NCBI RefSeq assembly: GCF_900302475.1
Contig: NZ_OMOQ01000002.1
Coordinates: forward strand, 62,001 to 126,000
Direction: 5' to 3'
From: Defluviimonas aquaemixtae
Lineage (GTDB): Bacteria > Pseudomonadota > Alphaproteobacteria > Rhodobacterales > Rhodobacteraceae
Length of the DNA stretch: 64,000 bases
A program made the position numbers and the translations under genes. Within the stretch, counting starts at the first letter, position 1. Each line of letters starts with the position of its first letter. The notes under the pieces were generated by a model, which worked only from the letters and a program-made list of their open reading frames with translations, did not search any database and was not told where the DNA came from. Shown here piece after piece: positions 43,357 to 52,923 of this stretch.

Positions 43357-44927
43357 GTCGTCCCCCTTTCCGCCATCCAGCCGTCGAGCGCGGCAATCTC
43401 ATCGGCGCTCATCCGAAGTCCGAGCTTGGTGCGGCGCCAGAGCACATCCTCGGCGGTCCGGGCATATTCCTTGGCCATCAGCCAGCGGACCTCGCGTTCC
43501 GTCAAGCCCGCGCCAAAGTCTCGGCCGAGATCGGCTTTAGACTCGACGAGACCCAATACAGCTTCCGCTTCGGTACCATAGGTGCGGATCAGCCGACGGA
43601 CCGTTTTCGGCGCAAGGAACGGGCAGCGCGCGGCGAGCACCTCGGCCAGCGCATCCACTCCGTCGACCGGGAAGTCGCCGCCCGGAAGCGGCACGCCCGC
43701 TGTCCAGTTGCCCTTGGTTACGCCTAAGTGAGGCGCGATCTTCGCCAACGCCGCTTCGGCGAGCTTGCGGTAAGTCGTGATCTTGCCGCCAAAGACGTTG
43801 AGGAGCGGTGCGCCCTCCGAATTAAGCGTCAGGACGTAGTCGCGCGTCGCCGCGGTGGCCGAGCTCGCGCCGTCGTCGTAGAGAGGCCGCACGCCGGAAT
43901 AGCTCCAGACCACGTCTTCGGGAGTTACCGGCCGTTCGAAGTATTGCGATGCGAAGGCGCAGAGATAATCGCGCTCGGCATCGGTGCAGGAAGCTTCGGA
44001 CGGGTCGCCCTCGTGGTCCCGGTCGGTGGTGCCGATCAGCGTGAAGTCCTCCTCGTAGGGAATGGCGAAGATGATGCGGCCGTCGGTTCCCTGAAAGAAG
44101 TAGGCCCGGTCGTGGTCAAAGAGGCGGCGCGTCACGATGTGCGAACCGCGGACGAGCCGGATATGGGCGCGTGGCTCAAGATGCGCGACGTCGCGGATGA
44201 CGCTCTCGACCCACGGGCCGCCGGCATTGACGAGCATGCGAGCGCGAAAGCGTTTCTCCCGGCCGTTCAGCGCGACGGTCACTTCCCATGCATCGCCGTC
44301 GCGCCGGGCCTCGGTGACCTTGGCACGGGTCATGATTTTCGCGCCCCGCGCCTCGGCGTCGCGTGCGTTCAGAACGACGAGGCGAGCATCCTGAACCCAG
44401 CAGTCGGAGTATTCCCAAGCGCGCTGGAACTTGGACATCAACGGCTCACCCGCCTTATCCCGGCCTAGGTCCAGCGTGCGTGTGCCCGGCAGAATCCGCC
44501 GCCCGCCGAGATGATCGTAGAGGAACAGACCAAACCGGATAAGCCAGGCCGGCCGGCGCCCGCGTAACCACGGCATGACGACGGACAGAAGCCGCGAGGT
44601 GGGCGTCGTGCCTTCGAACCGCATGTCCGGGTGCCAGGGAAGAACAAAGCGCATCGGCCAACTGATGTGCGGCATCGCGCGCAACAGAACCTCGCGCTCG
44701 ACCAGCGCCTTCCGGACCAGCCCGATTTCAAAATACTCCAGATACCTCAGGCCGCCGTGAAACAGTTTTGTCGAGGCAGAAGATGTGGCCTGCGCGAGAT
44801 CGCCCATCTCCGCCAATGCGACGCTTAGCCCGCGACCGGCTGCGTCCCGCGCAATGCCCACTCCGTTGATGCCGCCGCCTATGACGAACACATCGTAGGC
44901 GGGTTCGGGAATCGGCTCGGAAACCAT
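43353..44927 (-). CDS. glpD: Aerobic glycerol-3-phosphate dehydrogenase
   Basis: A 524-aa FAD-dependent, membrane-associated enzyme that oxidises glycerol-3-phosphate to dihydroxyacetone phosphate and feeds electrons to ubiquinone. The N-terminal FAD motif is [20 protein letters not shown], with the DAO fold continuing to [10 protein letters not shown]. The C-terminal half carries the helical GlpD tail. The first gene of the glpD-glpK-Fe-ADH operon, it has a strong promoter 20-50 nt upstream and a divergent glpR. Confidence 0.97.
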   Translation of the reverse strand: MVSEPIPEPAYDVFVIGGGINGVGIARDAAGRGLSVALAEMGDLAQATSSASTKLFHGGLRYLEYFEIGLVRKALVEREVLLRAMPHISWPMRFVLPWHPDMRFEGTTPTSRLLSVVMPWLRGRRPAWLIRFGLFLYDHLGGRRILPGTRTLDLGRDKAGEPLMSKFQRAWEYSDCWVQDARLVVLNARDAEARGAKIMTRAKVTEARRDGDAWEVTVALNGREKRFRARMLVNAGGPWVESVIRDVAHLEPRAHIRLVRGSHIVTRRLFDHDRAYFFQGTDGRIIFAIPYEEDFTLIGTTDRDHEGDPSEASCTDAERDYLCAFASQYFERPVTPEDVVWSYSGVRPLYDDGASSATAATRDYVLTLNSEGAPLLNVFGGKITTYRKLAEAALAKIAPHLGVTKGNWTAGVPLPGGDFPVDGVDALAEVLAARCPFLAPKTVRRLIRTYGTEAEAVLGLVESKADLGRDFGAGLTEREVRWLMAKEYARTAEDVLWRRTKLGLRMSADEIAALDGWMAERGTT

Positions 44928-44952
44928 GGGCGCCTCTGGCTGGAATGCGCCG

Positions 44953-44982
44953 GTTATCGCGCCTCGCTGCGCGTTTTGTCAA
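44953..44982 (-). promoter_or_regulatory. Strong sigma70-type promoter of glpD
   Basis: On the minus strand a perfect -35 TTGACA (44982-44977) is followed after 18 bp by -10 GATAAC (44958-44953). The glpD start codon is about 26 nt from the -10. This is the clearest promoter in the window. Confidence 0.65.
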
Positions 44983-44990
44983 AGTTTTAA

Positions 44991-45019
44991 TTCGCAAATG
45001 TTCGCTTTGGTGCGATAAC
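44991..45019 (+). promoter_or_regulatory. Candidate GlpR operator and glpR promoter
   Basis: The spacer between glpD and glpR contains TTCGC repeats: TTCGCA at 44991-44996, the GlpR-like half-site ATGTTCG at 44998-45004 (E. coli half-sites use the same core), then GATAAC at 45014-45019. TTCGCA and GATAAC could act as a -35/-10 pair with a 17-bp spacer for glpR. The repeats lie just upstream of the glpD -35, which fits repression of both genes by GlpR. Confidence 0.45.
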
Positions 45020-45062
45020 CCCGACGGGTGCGCACGCCTTGTAACCCATGCAGGAGGACGGG

Positions 45063-45827
45063 ATGGCGCTCAGTTTCCGCCAGAGCGAAATTCTCGACAT
45101 TGCGCGAGCCGAGGGGCGCGTGGGGGTCGAGGACCTTGCCCAGCGCTTCGGCGTGACGCTTCAGACTATTCGGCGCGATCTGGGTGAGCTCGCAGAAAGA
45201 GGCAAGCTCGACCGTGTCCACGGCGGCGCGGTACTCAGGGCTGGTGTCGTCAATATCGCGTATGAAGAGCGGCGACTTATGAACGCCGACGCGAAGGCCG
45301 CGATCGCTCGGGCCTGCGCGGCGACGATCCCAGAGAATTCCTCCCTCTTTCTCAATATCGGGACGACGACCGAAGCGGTGGCGCGTGCGCTCCTGGGGCA
45401 TCGCAACCTGACGGTCGTCACGAACAACTTGAACGTCGCAAACATTCTCGCCGCCAGCGAAAGCTGCGACGTGATCGTCGCGGGCGGGGTACTCCGGCGG
45501 TCAGACGGCGGTCTCGTGGGTGACCTGACGACCGAAGCGATCACCCATTTCAAGGTGGACCACGCGATCATCGGCACCTCGGCACTGGACCAAGAGGGCG
45601 ACCTTCTGGATTTCGACCCGCAGGAAGTGCGGGTCAGTCGCGCGATCCTAAGGCAGGCCCGCGCCTCGTGCCTCGTCGCCGACGCCTCGAAGCTCGACCG
45701 TCGCGCGCCGGTGCGCATCGCGTCGCTCTTCGATATCGGCCGGGTCGTCACTGACAAGGCGTTCCCTGACGAGCTTGCGCGGAAGTGCCGCGAATGGAAA
45801 ACGGATGTGATCCTCGCCTGCGGGTGA
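45063..45827 (+). CDS. glpR: DeoR-family glycerol-3-phosphate regulon repressor
   Basis: A 254-aa transcription regulator. The N-terminal DeoR helix-turn-helix (EDLAQRFGVTLQTIRRDL, about 23-40) is followed by the DeoRC sensor domain (about 75-240, with SLFLNIGTTTEAVARAL and ADASKLDR). The start is at 45063 because AGGAGG lies just upstream of that ATG; an earlier in-frame ATG at 45048 overlaps that site. It is transcribed divergently from glpD and probably represses the glpD-glpK-Fe-ADH operon, with glycerol-3-phosphate as inducer. Confidence 0.93.
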   Translation: MALSFRQSEILDIARAEGRVGVEDLAQRFGVTLQTIRRDLGELAERGKLDRVHGGAVLRAGVVNIAYEERRLMNADAKAAIARACAATIPENSSLFLNIGTTTEAVARALLGHRNLTVVTNNLNVANILAASESCDVIVAGGVLRRSDGGLVGDLTTEAITHFKVDHAIIGTSALDQEGDLLDFDPQEVRVSRAILRQARASCLVADASKLDRRAPVRIASLFDIGRVVTDKAFPDELARKCREWKTDVILACG

Positions 45828-46078
45828 GTCGCCGGGCATGATCGGCCTGATCCGTAAGGAATACGGCGATAATGGGCGAGCGGATGGAGTTCCTGCACCC
45901 GGACAGCGCGGCGGGATCGTTCGGCTAAGATTTCGCGTTCGATGTCAGCAGTCGCTGGAGCTGGCGGCCCGACACGCGCCCGAACCTTCGACCGCGCGCA
46001 GTCGAGCCGGTAGGAGATTAGCACTGCGTTAAGCCGCCGCTGCTACCAGTGGGGTTGGGTGAAGAAAAGGTTGGTGGG
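45828..46078. other. Intergenic region between glpR and motB
   Basis: These 251 bases carry no convincing gene (a 64-codon open frame lacks an RBS and homologous features). The only clear signal is the CtrA-like box near its right end, so this region marks the boundary of the flagellar cluster. Confidence 0.6.
46018..46033 (+). promoter_or_regulatory. CtrA-like box upstream of motB
   Basis: TTAG-N7-TTAAG (46018-46033) matches the CtrA consensus TTAA-N7-TTAA except for one G in the first half. It lies about 46 nt upstream of the motB start, and a matching copy precedes flgE. Confidence 0.55.
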
Positions 46079-46930
46079 ATGAGCGGGCAGTCAAACGCCG
46101 CGCCAGTCATCATCAAGCGCAAGAAGGTCGTCGGTGGCGACGGGCATCACGGCGGCGCCTGGAAGGTCGCCTATGCCGATTTCGTGACCGCCATGATGGC
46201 CTTCTTCATGCTGATGTGGCTTTTGAACGCGACGACGGAGAAACAACGGAAGGGAATCGCGGACTATTTCAGCCCGACGATTCCGCTCAGCCGTGTATCC
46301 GGCGGCGGCGACGGATCTTTCGGAGGCGAAAGCGTGTTTTCCGAGGATCAGATCGCCCAGAACGGCACTGGTGCATCGAGCCTCAGGCCCACGGAAGAAC
46401 GTCAGGCAATGGGCCAGACTGGCACCGACGCCGCCGACACCTCTGCCGACGCTTCGGCCGAGACCCAAGAGCTTCGCCGCATCGAGGAAACATTGATGGG
46501 AATCGGCGGTGAAAGCATGGTCAGCGAAGCCGCTGCGCGCCACATCGTCACGCGCGTCACCGACGAGGGGCTGATCGTCGAGATTTTCGACCTCGATGAC
46601 GAGCCGCTGTTTCGCCATTACACGGACGAAGCGGAACCGATCCTGATCGAGATGGCCGGGATGCTTGCGCGCGTCTTCGCGCTCGTCGAGAATGGCGTGG
46701 CGGTCAACGGCCATATCCGAGCGCTGCCCGAGGTATTGCGCGAAAACCCCTCATGGGACCTTTCTTCCGCGCGGGCCATGCGGACACGCATCCTCCTCGA
46801 GAACAGCGGTCTCACCGCAGAGCGGGTTCAACGCGTGACCGGATTCGCCGACCGGCGGCCGGCGCTGCGCAACCCCATGGCACCGCGCAACAACCGGCTA
46901 GAGGTAATCTTGCTGCGCTCTGACATGTGA
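46079..46930 (+). CDS. motB: Flagellar stator protein MotB
   Basis: A 283-aa stator subunit. A basic N-terminus (KKVVGGDGHHGG) leads to one transmembrane helix with the conserved channel Asp34 in AYADFVTAMMAFFMLMWLLN. A Ser/Ala/Glu-rich linker follows, then the OmpA/MotB peptidoglycan-binding domain (about 150-280) ending in NPMAPRNNRLEVILL. MotB anchors MotA (57062-57931) to peptidoglycan. The start at 46079 is chosen for the AAGG upstream. It opens the cluster and is separated from motA by 10 kb. Confidence 0.95.
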   Translation: MSGQSNAAPVIIKRKKVVGGDGHHGGAWKVAYADFVTAMMAFFMLMWLLNATTEKQRKGIADYFSPTIPLSRVSGGGDGSFGGESVFSEDQIAQNGTGASSLRPTEERQAMGQTGTDAADTSADASAETQELRRIEETLMGIGGESMVSEAAARHIVTRVTDEGLIVEIFDLDDEPLFRHYTDEAEPILIEMAGMLARVFALVENGVAVNGHIRALPEVLRENPSWDLSSARAMRTRILLENSGLTAERVQRVTGFADRRPALRNPMAPRNNRLEVILLRSDM

Positions 46931-46950
46931 AATAGCGACCATTTGAATCG

Positions 46951-46966
46951 TTAGGGCGATGTTAAG
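46951..46966 (+). promoter_or_regulatory. CtrA-like box upstream of flgE
   Basis: TTAG-N7-TTAAG at 46951-46966 has the same spacing and nearly the same bases as the motB site, including the following GCC. It is about 57 nt upstream of the flgE start and supports coordinated control of the cluster. Confidence 0.6.
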
Positions 46967-47022
46967 CCTCCGCGCGGCATGGTCGGTGAGATCGACGGAC
47001 GAGCAGCAGAAAGGCGGCACAC

Positions 47023-48333
47023 ATGTCCATCTCCTCCTCGCTGAACGCCGGCGTGGCTGGCCTCAGCGCCAACGCCACCCGTCTGGCGACCATTTCCGAC
47101 AACATCGCGAATTCCGGTACCTACGGCTACAAGCGCGCGTCAACGGATTTCGAGAACTTCGTCATTAATCAGGCGCGCGGCGCTGGCACCTACTCGGCCG
47201 GCGGCGTGCGCGCCGCGACGACGCGGTTGATTGATGAACATGGCGCACTTGTCGCCACGTCGAACGCGCTCGACCTCGCGGTCTCGGGACGCGGCATGCT
47301 GCCGGTGACCTCTTCGGTCTCTCTGAGTTCGTTCTCCGGCGGCGCGCAGCCTTTGATGATGACGACGACAGGCGCATTCCGCCCGGACGCGGACGGCGTT
47401 CTGCGGACGGAATCCGGCCTCGTGCTTCTTGGCTGGCCTGCCAATGCAGACGGAACTATCCCTGTCCTGCCGCGCGACACTATTGCGGGGCTTCAGCCGG
47501 TCGTCATCAATGCCAACCAGACGGCGGGCGATCCGACCACAACGATGAACCTCGGCGTGAACCTACCCGCGACCGCGACCGAGGCGGGGGCCGCAGGGAA
47601 CGCACTGCCTCTGTCGGTCGAGTATTTTGGGAATCTCGGAACCTCCGACACGCTCGACATAACGTTCTCTCCAACAGTTCCAGCTTCGGGAAGTTCGAAC
47701 ACATGGACGATGGAGATTCGCGATTCCTCGCAGAGCGGCGCGCTGATCGGCGAGTACTCCTTGGTCTTCGACGACACGCGGGCGAATGGCGGCACGCTTG
47801 CCTCTGTCACAACCGTGTCGGGTGGCGCCTACGATCCCGCCACGGGCTCGCTTGCGCTGAGCGTGGCCGGCGGTCCAATCACGATGACGATCGGAAAGCT
47901 CGGCGATCCGAACGGGCTCACGCAGCTCTCCGACAGCTTCGCGCCCACGTCGATCACGAAGGACGGATCACCGGTCGGGAATCTCACGACGGTGGAGGTT
48001 GACGACAACGGCTTCGTCACGGCGACCTACGACACCGGTTTCACGCGCCGCATCTACCAGATCCCCGTAGTTGACGTTCCGAACCCGAACGGGCTCATCG
48101 CGCTCAACAACCAGACATTCCAGGTCTCGCCCGATTCCGGATCGTTCTTCCTCTGGGATGCCGGTGACGGTCCGACAGGCTCGGTCGTAGGCTATGCGCG
48201 CGAGGGCTCGGCCACGGACGTCGCGGCCGAACTGACGGCGCTGATCCAGACGCAGCGCGCTTACTCGTCGAACGCCAAGGTGATCCAGACGGTCGACGAG
48301 ATGCTGCAGGAAACCACCAATATCAAGCGTTGA
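47023..48333 (+). CDS. flgE: Flagellar hook protein FlgE
   Basis: A 436-aa hook subunit. The rod/hook N-terminus SSLNAGVAGLSANATRLATI and the C-terminal LIQTQRAYSSNAKVIQTVDE coiled pair mark the axial family. The central region (about 130-390) holds the variable hook domains. Many Thr/Ser/Gly residues are typical. It has an AAAGG ribosome binding site and starts the flgE-flgK-flgL-flgI operon. Confidence 0.95.
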   Translation: MSISSSLNAGVAGLSANATRLATISDNIANSGTYGYKRASTDFENFVINQARGAGTYSAGGVRAATTRLIDEHGALVATSNALDLAVSGRGMLPVTSSVSLSSFSGGAQPLMMTTTGAFRPDADGVLRTESGLVLLGWPANADGTIPVLPRDTIAGLQPVVINANQTAGDPTTTMNLGVNLPATATEAGAAGNALPLSVEYFGNLGTSDTLDITFSPTVPASGSSNTWTMEIRDSSQSGALIGEYSLVFDDTRANGGTLASVTTVSGGAYDPATGSLALSVAGGPITMTIGKLGDPNGLTQLSDSFAPTSITKDGSPVGNLTTVEVDDNGFVTATYDTGFTRRIYQIPVVDVPNPNGLIALNNQTFQVSPDSGSFFLWDAGDGPTGSVVGYAREGSATDVAAELTALIQTQRAYSSNAKVIQTVDEMLQETTNIKR

Positions 48334-48367
48334 CCGGGACGGGTGGCGCCTGTCCGGAGGCTAGACC

Positions 48368-49822
48368 ATGAGCCTGTCCACATCGCTCGCCAACGCCTTG
48401 TCTGGCCTGACAGCCGTCTCGCGCAGGGCAGAGGTCGTGTCCTCGAATGTGTCCAACGCGCTGACCGAGGGCTATGCGCGGCGCGAATTGCTCCTCTCGG
48501 CGCAGTCGCTCGGCGGAAATGGTGCGGGAGTCCGGATCGACGGGGTCACGCGTGTTGTCGACAGAGTTTTGCTCGCAGATCGCCGCCTCGCGGACGCAGA
48601 CGCGGTCAACGCGGCGCTGCGGACCGATTTCCTGTCGCGCATCGAGGGCCTGATCGGCGCACCCGGCGACGCCGGATCGCTCGCCGACCGGATCGCATCG
48701 CTGGAAGCAACGCTGATCCAGGCCGCGAGCCGTCCGGACTCCCAGGCGCGCCTGCAGGAGGTCGTCGATGCGGCCCGTGGCCTCGCCGGCCATCTGAACA
48801 CGCTGACCGATGCGGTTCAGCAGGCGCGCATGGATGCCGACGACTCCATCGCGAACCAAGTCGAAACACTCAATCTGACGCTTGAGCAGATCGACCGGTT
48901 GAACACCGAGATCCTGGCGCAGCGCAGCTCGGGGCGTGACGCGACCGCGCTCATGGACGAACGGCAGAGGCTGATCGACCGGGTTGCCGGGATCGTGCCT
49001 GTGCGCGAGGTTGCGCGCGACCATGACCAGATTGCGCTCTTCACGACCGGCGGCGCCATTCTGCTCGAAGGCAATCCGGCGAAGATCGGATTCTCGCCCG
49101 TCGGTGTCGTGACCGCCGACATGACGCTAGCCTCTGGCGCTCTATCGGGCCTGACGATCAACGGAATGCCGGTGCCTTCGACGGATGGCGGCGTGTTAGG
49201 CGGCGGAACGCTCGGTGCGGCGCTCGCGGTCCGCGACGAACTCGCGCCGTCGGTGCAGAGCCAGCTCGACGCGCTCACGCGTGACCTGATCGAACGGTTC
49301 GAGTCGCCGTCCGTGGACGCGTCCCTGGCGCCCGGGCAGCCGGGCCTCTTCACCGATGCGGGCGCGGCGCTCGATCCGACGTTGGAGGTCGGCCTGGCCG
49401 GCCGCATGCGGCTCAACGCGCTGACCGACCCCGCCCAAGGCGGTGCGCTCTGGCGCCTGCGCGCGGGACTCGGGGCGGCCGGCCCGGGCGATGTCGGCGA
49501 CGCGGCCCTTCTGACCGCTCTGAGCCACGCGCTCTCCGCTTCCCGCGTTCCGTCCTCGGGCGCGTTCATCGGCGCCGGGCGCTCTGCGTCCGGACTTGCG
49601 GCGGACGTCCTGTCCGGCGTCGCAAGCGCACGGCAGCAGGCCGAGTCGCGGCAGAGCTTCAGCGTGGCGCGGCAGGGCGCTCTGACCGAGCTGCATCTCG
49701 GCGACGGTGTCGACACCGACGCCGAGATGCAGGCGCTTCTTCTCGTCGAGCAAGCCTATTCCGCCAACGCGCGCGTGATCCAGGCGATCGACGACCTCAT
49801 CCAGCAATTGATCGGGCTTTGA
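48368..49822 (+). CDS. flgK: Flagellar hook-associated protein FlgK
   Basis: A 484-aa first hook-filament junction protein. The N-terminal LANALSGLTAVSRRAEVVSS motif and the C-terminal EMQALLLVEQAYSANARVIQ pair fit FlgK. The central part is shorter than in E. coli FlgK (547 aa). GGAGG precedes the ATG. The gene lies 34 nt after flgE and 3 nt before flgL. Confidence 0.94.
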   Translation: MSLSTSLANALSGLTAVSRRAEVVSSNVSNALTEGYARRELLLSAQSLGGNGAGVRIDGVTRVVDRVLLADRRLADADAVNAALRTDFLSRIEGLIGAPGDAGSLADRIASLEATLIQAASRPDSQARLQEVVDAARGLAGHLNTLTDAVQQARMDADDSIANQVETLNLTLEQIDRLNTEILAQRSSGRDATALMDERQRLIDRVAGIVPVREVARDHDQIALFTTGGAILLEGNPAKIGFSPVGVVTADMTLASGALSGLTINGMPVPSTDGGVLGGGTLGAALAVRDELAPSVQSQLDALTRDLIERFESPSVDASLAPGQPGLFTDAGAALDPTLEVGLAGRMRLNALTDPAQGGALWRLRAGLGAAGPGDVGDAALLTALSHALSASRVPSSGAFIGAGRSASGLAADVLSGVASARQQAESRQSFSVARQGALTELHLGDGVDTDAEMQALLLVEQAYSANARVIQAIDDLIQQLIGL

Positions 49823-49825
49823 ACG

Positions 49826-50842
49826 ATGAACTACATTTCCATCGGCGACATGGCCCAGTCCTACCAGATGCGGCGCCACAACGTGGAGCTGCAGAAGCAT
49901 CTCGTCCGGTTGAGCGAAGAACTGACAAGCGGGCGCAAAACCGACCTTGCCGAAGCACTCTCGGGCGATTTCAAGGTTCTTGCCGGAATAGAGCGCAGCC
50001 TCGAGACTCTTGCAGCATTCGAGGTGGCCGGAAGCGAGGCGGCGCTGTTCGCCGAGTCGCTGCAAAGAGCACTCGAGAACGTTGAAACTATGACGACGGA
50101 CCTCGCGCCGGCGCTTCTCGTGGCCGGCACGAACGGAGGCAAGACGCATGTGGACACGAGCGCCGGCGACGCACGCCAGAAGCTTCACTCGGTTGTCTCG
50201 GCTCTCAATACGCAGGTTGCCGATCGATATCTGCTCTCGGGCGCAGCAACCGACGCGAAGCCGCTAGCCGGCGCGCAGGATATTCTCGATGCCCTGATAG
50301 TAGCCGCATCCGGTCAGACAACCGCTTCGGGCGTGGAGGCTGCGGTCGCCAGCTGGTTCGACGCGCCGTCGGGGGCCGGCGGGTTTCTTGACGTGATCTA
50401 CGGTGGTTCGGGGCAAGGGCTTGCCCCCTTCCGCACCGCACCGGGCAGCGAGGCGCGATTGGATGTGACAGCCGCCGATCCGGCTTTGCGCGATCTGCTC
50501 GAAGGCTTCGCGCTCGGGGCGCTTCTCGCCGAAGGAGTTCTGTCGGGCCACACTGCCGAGCGGGCAACTCTCGTGCGGCGCTCGGGCGAAACCCTCATCG
50601 CCGCGAACTCCGACCTCGCGGCGCTGCGGGCGCGGATCGGATCGGTGGAGGGTCACATCGCCGACGCCCAGGCGCGGAACGCGGCCGAAATCTCAGCGCT
50701 CACGATCGCTCGCAACGCCATCACCGCCGCCGACCCCTACGAGACAGCCAGCGCGCTGGAGGCCATCCAGGGCCAGTTGGAGACGCTCTACACTCTCACC
50801 GCGCGTCTCTCGCGCCTCTCACTAGCGGATGTCCTTCGATGA
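49826..50842 (+). CDS. flgL: Flagellar hook-associated protein FlgL
   Basis: A 338-aa second junction protein. It opens MNYISIGDMAQSYQMRRHNV and has the flagellin-like helical N- and C-termini (ENVETMTTDLAPALL and NAITAADPYETASALEAIQG). It starts 3 nt after flgK, and its stop overlaps the flgI start (ATGA), so the three genes are translationally coupled. Confidence 0.92.
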   Translation: MNYISIGDMAQSYQMRRHNVELQKHLVRLSEELTSGRKTDLAEALSGDFKVLAGIERSLETLAAFEVAGSEAALFAESLQRALENVETMTTDLAPALLVAGTNGGKTHVDTSAGDARQKLHSVVSALNTQVADRYLLSGAATDAKPLAGAQDILDALIVAASGQTTASGVEAAVASWFDAPSGAGGFLDVIYGGSGQGLAPFRTAPGSEARLDVTAADPALRDLLEGFALGALLAEGVLSGHTAERATLVRRSGETLIAANSDLAALRARIGSVEGHIADAQARNAAEISALTIARNAITAADPYETASALEAIQGQLETLYTLTARLSRLSLADVLR

Positions 50843-51936
50843 AGCTCTTCTCGGCACTTCTCCTCTTGATGTTCACCGGCGCAGCCGCGGCGGCTCCGAT
50901 CCGAATCAAGGATCTGGTCGAGTTCGATGGGGTGCGCGGAAACGACCTCGTTGGCTACGGGCTGGTCGTCGGCTTGAATGGTACCGGCGACGGGATCCGC
51001 AATGCGCCGTTTACCGAAGAAATCATGTCGAACATCCTTGAAAGGCTGGGTGTCAACGTCACTGGGGAAAGCTTCCGACCCAAGAACGTGGCGGCGGTGT
51101 TCGTGACCGCAACGCTGCCGCCGTTCGCGCGCGCAGGCAGCCAGATCGACGTGACGGTGTCGGCAATCGGAGATGCGAAGAGCCTCTTGGGCGGCACGCT
51201 CGTCATGACCCCTCTCAATGCCGCAGACGGTGAGATCTATGCGGTCGCCCAAGGCACGATAATCGCCGGCGGCGCTTCGGCTGAGGGTCAGGGCGCGAGC
51301 GTGGTGCAAGGCGTGCCGACGGCAGGATCGATCCCAGCGGGCGCCAGGGTGGAACGCGAAATCGCATTCGATTTCGGCGGGCTCGACGCGGTTCGACTTG
51401 CGCTCAGGGGCCCTGATTTCACGACGGCGGCGCGCATTGAAAGCGTCATCAACGACGAGTTCGGTCGGCGCGTCGCGCGGATGACAGATGCGGGCACCGT
51501 CGCGCTCGATATCAGGGCGACGGGCATGGGGTCACCCGCTCATGTTCTCGGGCGGGTGGAGAACCTGCTCGTTGAGCCCGAGCGTCGCGCGCGCGTCGTG
51601 GTCGATCAGCGTTCGGGCACGATCGTCATGGGGGCGGATGTGCGCATCAGTCGGGTCGCGGTCAGCCAGGGCAACTTGACGCTTCGAATCGAAGAAAGCC
51701 CGGTCGTGGTGCAGCCCAATCCGTTCGCACAGGGAGAGACGGTGGTCGTGCCGCGTTCGGCCGCGGCGATCGATGAGGAGCCCGGTATTGGCATGGCCGA
51801 GATCGGCGAGGCGTCGTCGCTATCTGATGTGGTCGCGGGGTTGAATGCTCTCGGCGTAAGCCCGCGTGACATGATCGATATCCTGAAGAGCATCAACGCC
51901 GCCGGAGCCCTGCACGCGGAATTTCTCGTGCAGTGA
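50839..51936 (+). CDS. flgI: Flagellar P-ring protein FlgI
   Basis: A 365-aa periplasmic P-ring subunit. A signal peptide (about 1-20, ending AAAAA) precedes IRIKDLVEFDGVRGNDLVGY, GTGDGIRNAPFTEEIM and NPFAQGETVVVP, all strong FlgI fingerprints. No separate FlgA chaperone gene is in the window. The ATG overlaps the flgL stop. Confidence 0.96.
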   Translation: MKLFSALLLLMFTGAAAAAPIRIKDLVEFDGVRGNDLVGYGLVVGLNGTGDGIRNAPFTEEIMSNILERLGVNVTGESFRPKNVAAVFVTATLPPFARAGSQIDVTVSAIGDAKSLLGGTLVMTPLNAADGEIYAVAQGTIIAGGASAEGQGASVVQGVPTAGSIPAGARVEREIAFDFGGLDAVRLALRGPDFTTAARIESVINDEFGRRVARMTDAGTVALDIRATGMGSPAHVLGRVENLLVEPERRARVVVDQRSGTIVMGADVRISRVAVSQGNLTLRIEESPVVVQPNPFAQGETVVVPRSAAAIDEEPGIGMAEIGEASSLSDVVAGLNALGVSPRDMIDILKSINAAGALHAEFLVQ

Positions 51937-52200
51937 CGCGCGAGGCCTCGACGCCATCATTTCGTCTTTCCGGGCTGTGTTTCGGAAGGATGTCGCGGGC
52001 CTGTTGCATGCGGCGCGCGGGCCTTCCCGGAACCCCTTGAAACCAGTTGATGGTGGCCGACCATTTCAGCAGGATGGCTTAGTCGATTTCACGCCATTTA
52101 GACTCGATGCGCTGTTCGGCGTGGGAGCGCCAAATCCCCAGAGATCAGTGCACGTTGTCGTCAGCGAATCGGGCCGGTCGCGCTGCCGCGGCGAGCCCCA
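51937..52200. other. Gene-free gap between flgI and fliP
   Basis: 264 bases between convergent flgI and fliP. Open frames are short and overlap the fliP end, and no family is recognised in any frame. No clear terminator hairpin with a T-tract was seen. It may hold a degraded gene. Confidence 0.45.
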
Positions 52201-52920
52201 TCAGAAATAGCTGCGCACGAGCGCACCGGAGATCAGCGCCCAGCCATCCGCGACGACGAAGAATGCAAGCTTGAAGGGCAGCGCGACGACTGCGGGAGGC
52301 ACCATCATCATCCCCATCGACATGAGGACCGCCGAGACCACCAGATCGATGACCAGGAACGGCAGATAGATCAGAAAACCGATCTCGAACGCGCGTGCGA
52401 CCTCGGAGAGCATGAAGGAGGGGACAAGCAGAGAAAGCGGTGCGGATCCCGCATCGGTGAGACTGGACGTCTCGGGCCTCAGCCCGGCAAAAGACAGGAA
52501 GGTGTCGGCATCGATCCGTGCGGCCATAAACGCGCGGAACGGAGCGACCCCGCGCTCGAACGCCGAAGGTAGGTCGATCGTACCGTTCATCAGTGGCCGG
52601 GCGCCCGCAATCCAGGCCTCGGAGAAGACCGGCTCCATTATGAACCAGGTCAGGAACAGCGCGAGAGAGACGATCAGCATGTTGGGCGGCGATTGCTGAA
52701 GCCCGATCGCCTGGCGCAGAATCGACAATACCGTGACGATGAACGGAAAGCAGGTCACCATGACGGCAAGGCCAGGCGCGAGGCTCAGCACTGTGACGAG
52801 CGCGATCAGGAGAAGCGACTGGCCTGTCAGGGTTTCGCCGCCAAGGTCGAACGCGAAATCCTGGGCAAAGCCGGCCACCGGCAGGAGGGACAGCATCAGC
52901 GCGAGGAGCGTAGCTCGCAT
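52201..52920 (-). CDS. fliP: Flagellar biosynthesis protein FliP
   Basis: A 239-aa type III export gate subunit. An N-terminal signal-like segment is followed by the characteristic SLAPGLAVMVTCFPFIVTVLS and the C-terminal VPSFMLSEVARAFEIGFLIY and GMMMVPPAVVALPFKLAFF helices. The length is near the usual 245. It is the last gene of the minus-strand fliF-fliH-fliN-fliP unit, with 3 nt after fliN. Confidence 0.95.
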   Translation of the reverse strand: MRATLLALMLSLLPVAGFAQDFAFDLGGETLTGQSLLLIALVTVLSLAPGLAVMVTCFPFIVTVLSILRQAIGLQQSPPNMLIVSLALFLTWFIMEPVFSEAWIAGARPLMNGTIDLPSAFERGVAPFRAFMAARIDADTFLSFAGLRPETSSLTDAGSAPLSLLVPSFMLSEVARAFEIGFLIYLPFLVIDLVVSAVLMSMGMMMVPPAVVALPFKLAFFVVADGWALISGALVRSYF

Positions 52921-52923
52921 CTG

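Noticed and set aside
45838..46032. 64-aa gene in front of motB
   Set aside because: No RBS and an Arg-rich random-like product; it runs through the CtrA-like box.
51977..52210. A 77-aa gene between flgI and fliP
   Set aside because: Overlaps the end of fliP, has no RBS, and the product resembles no family.
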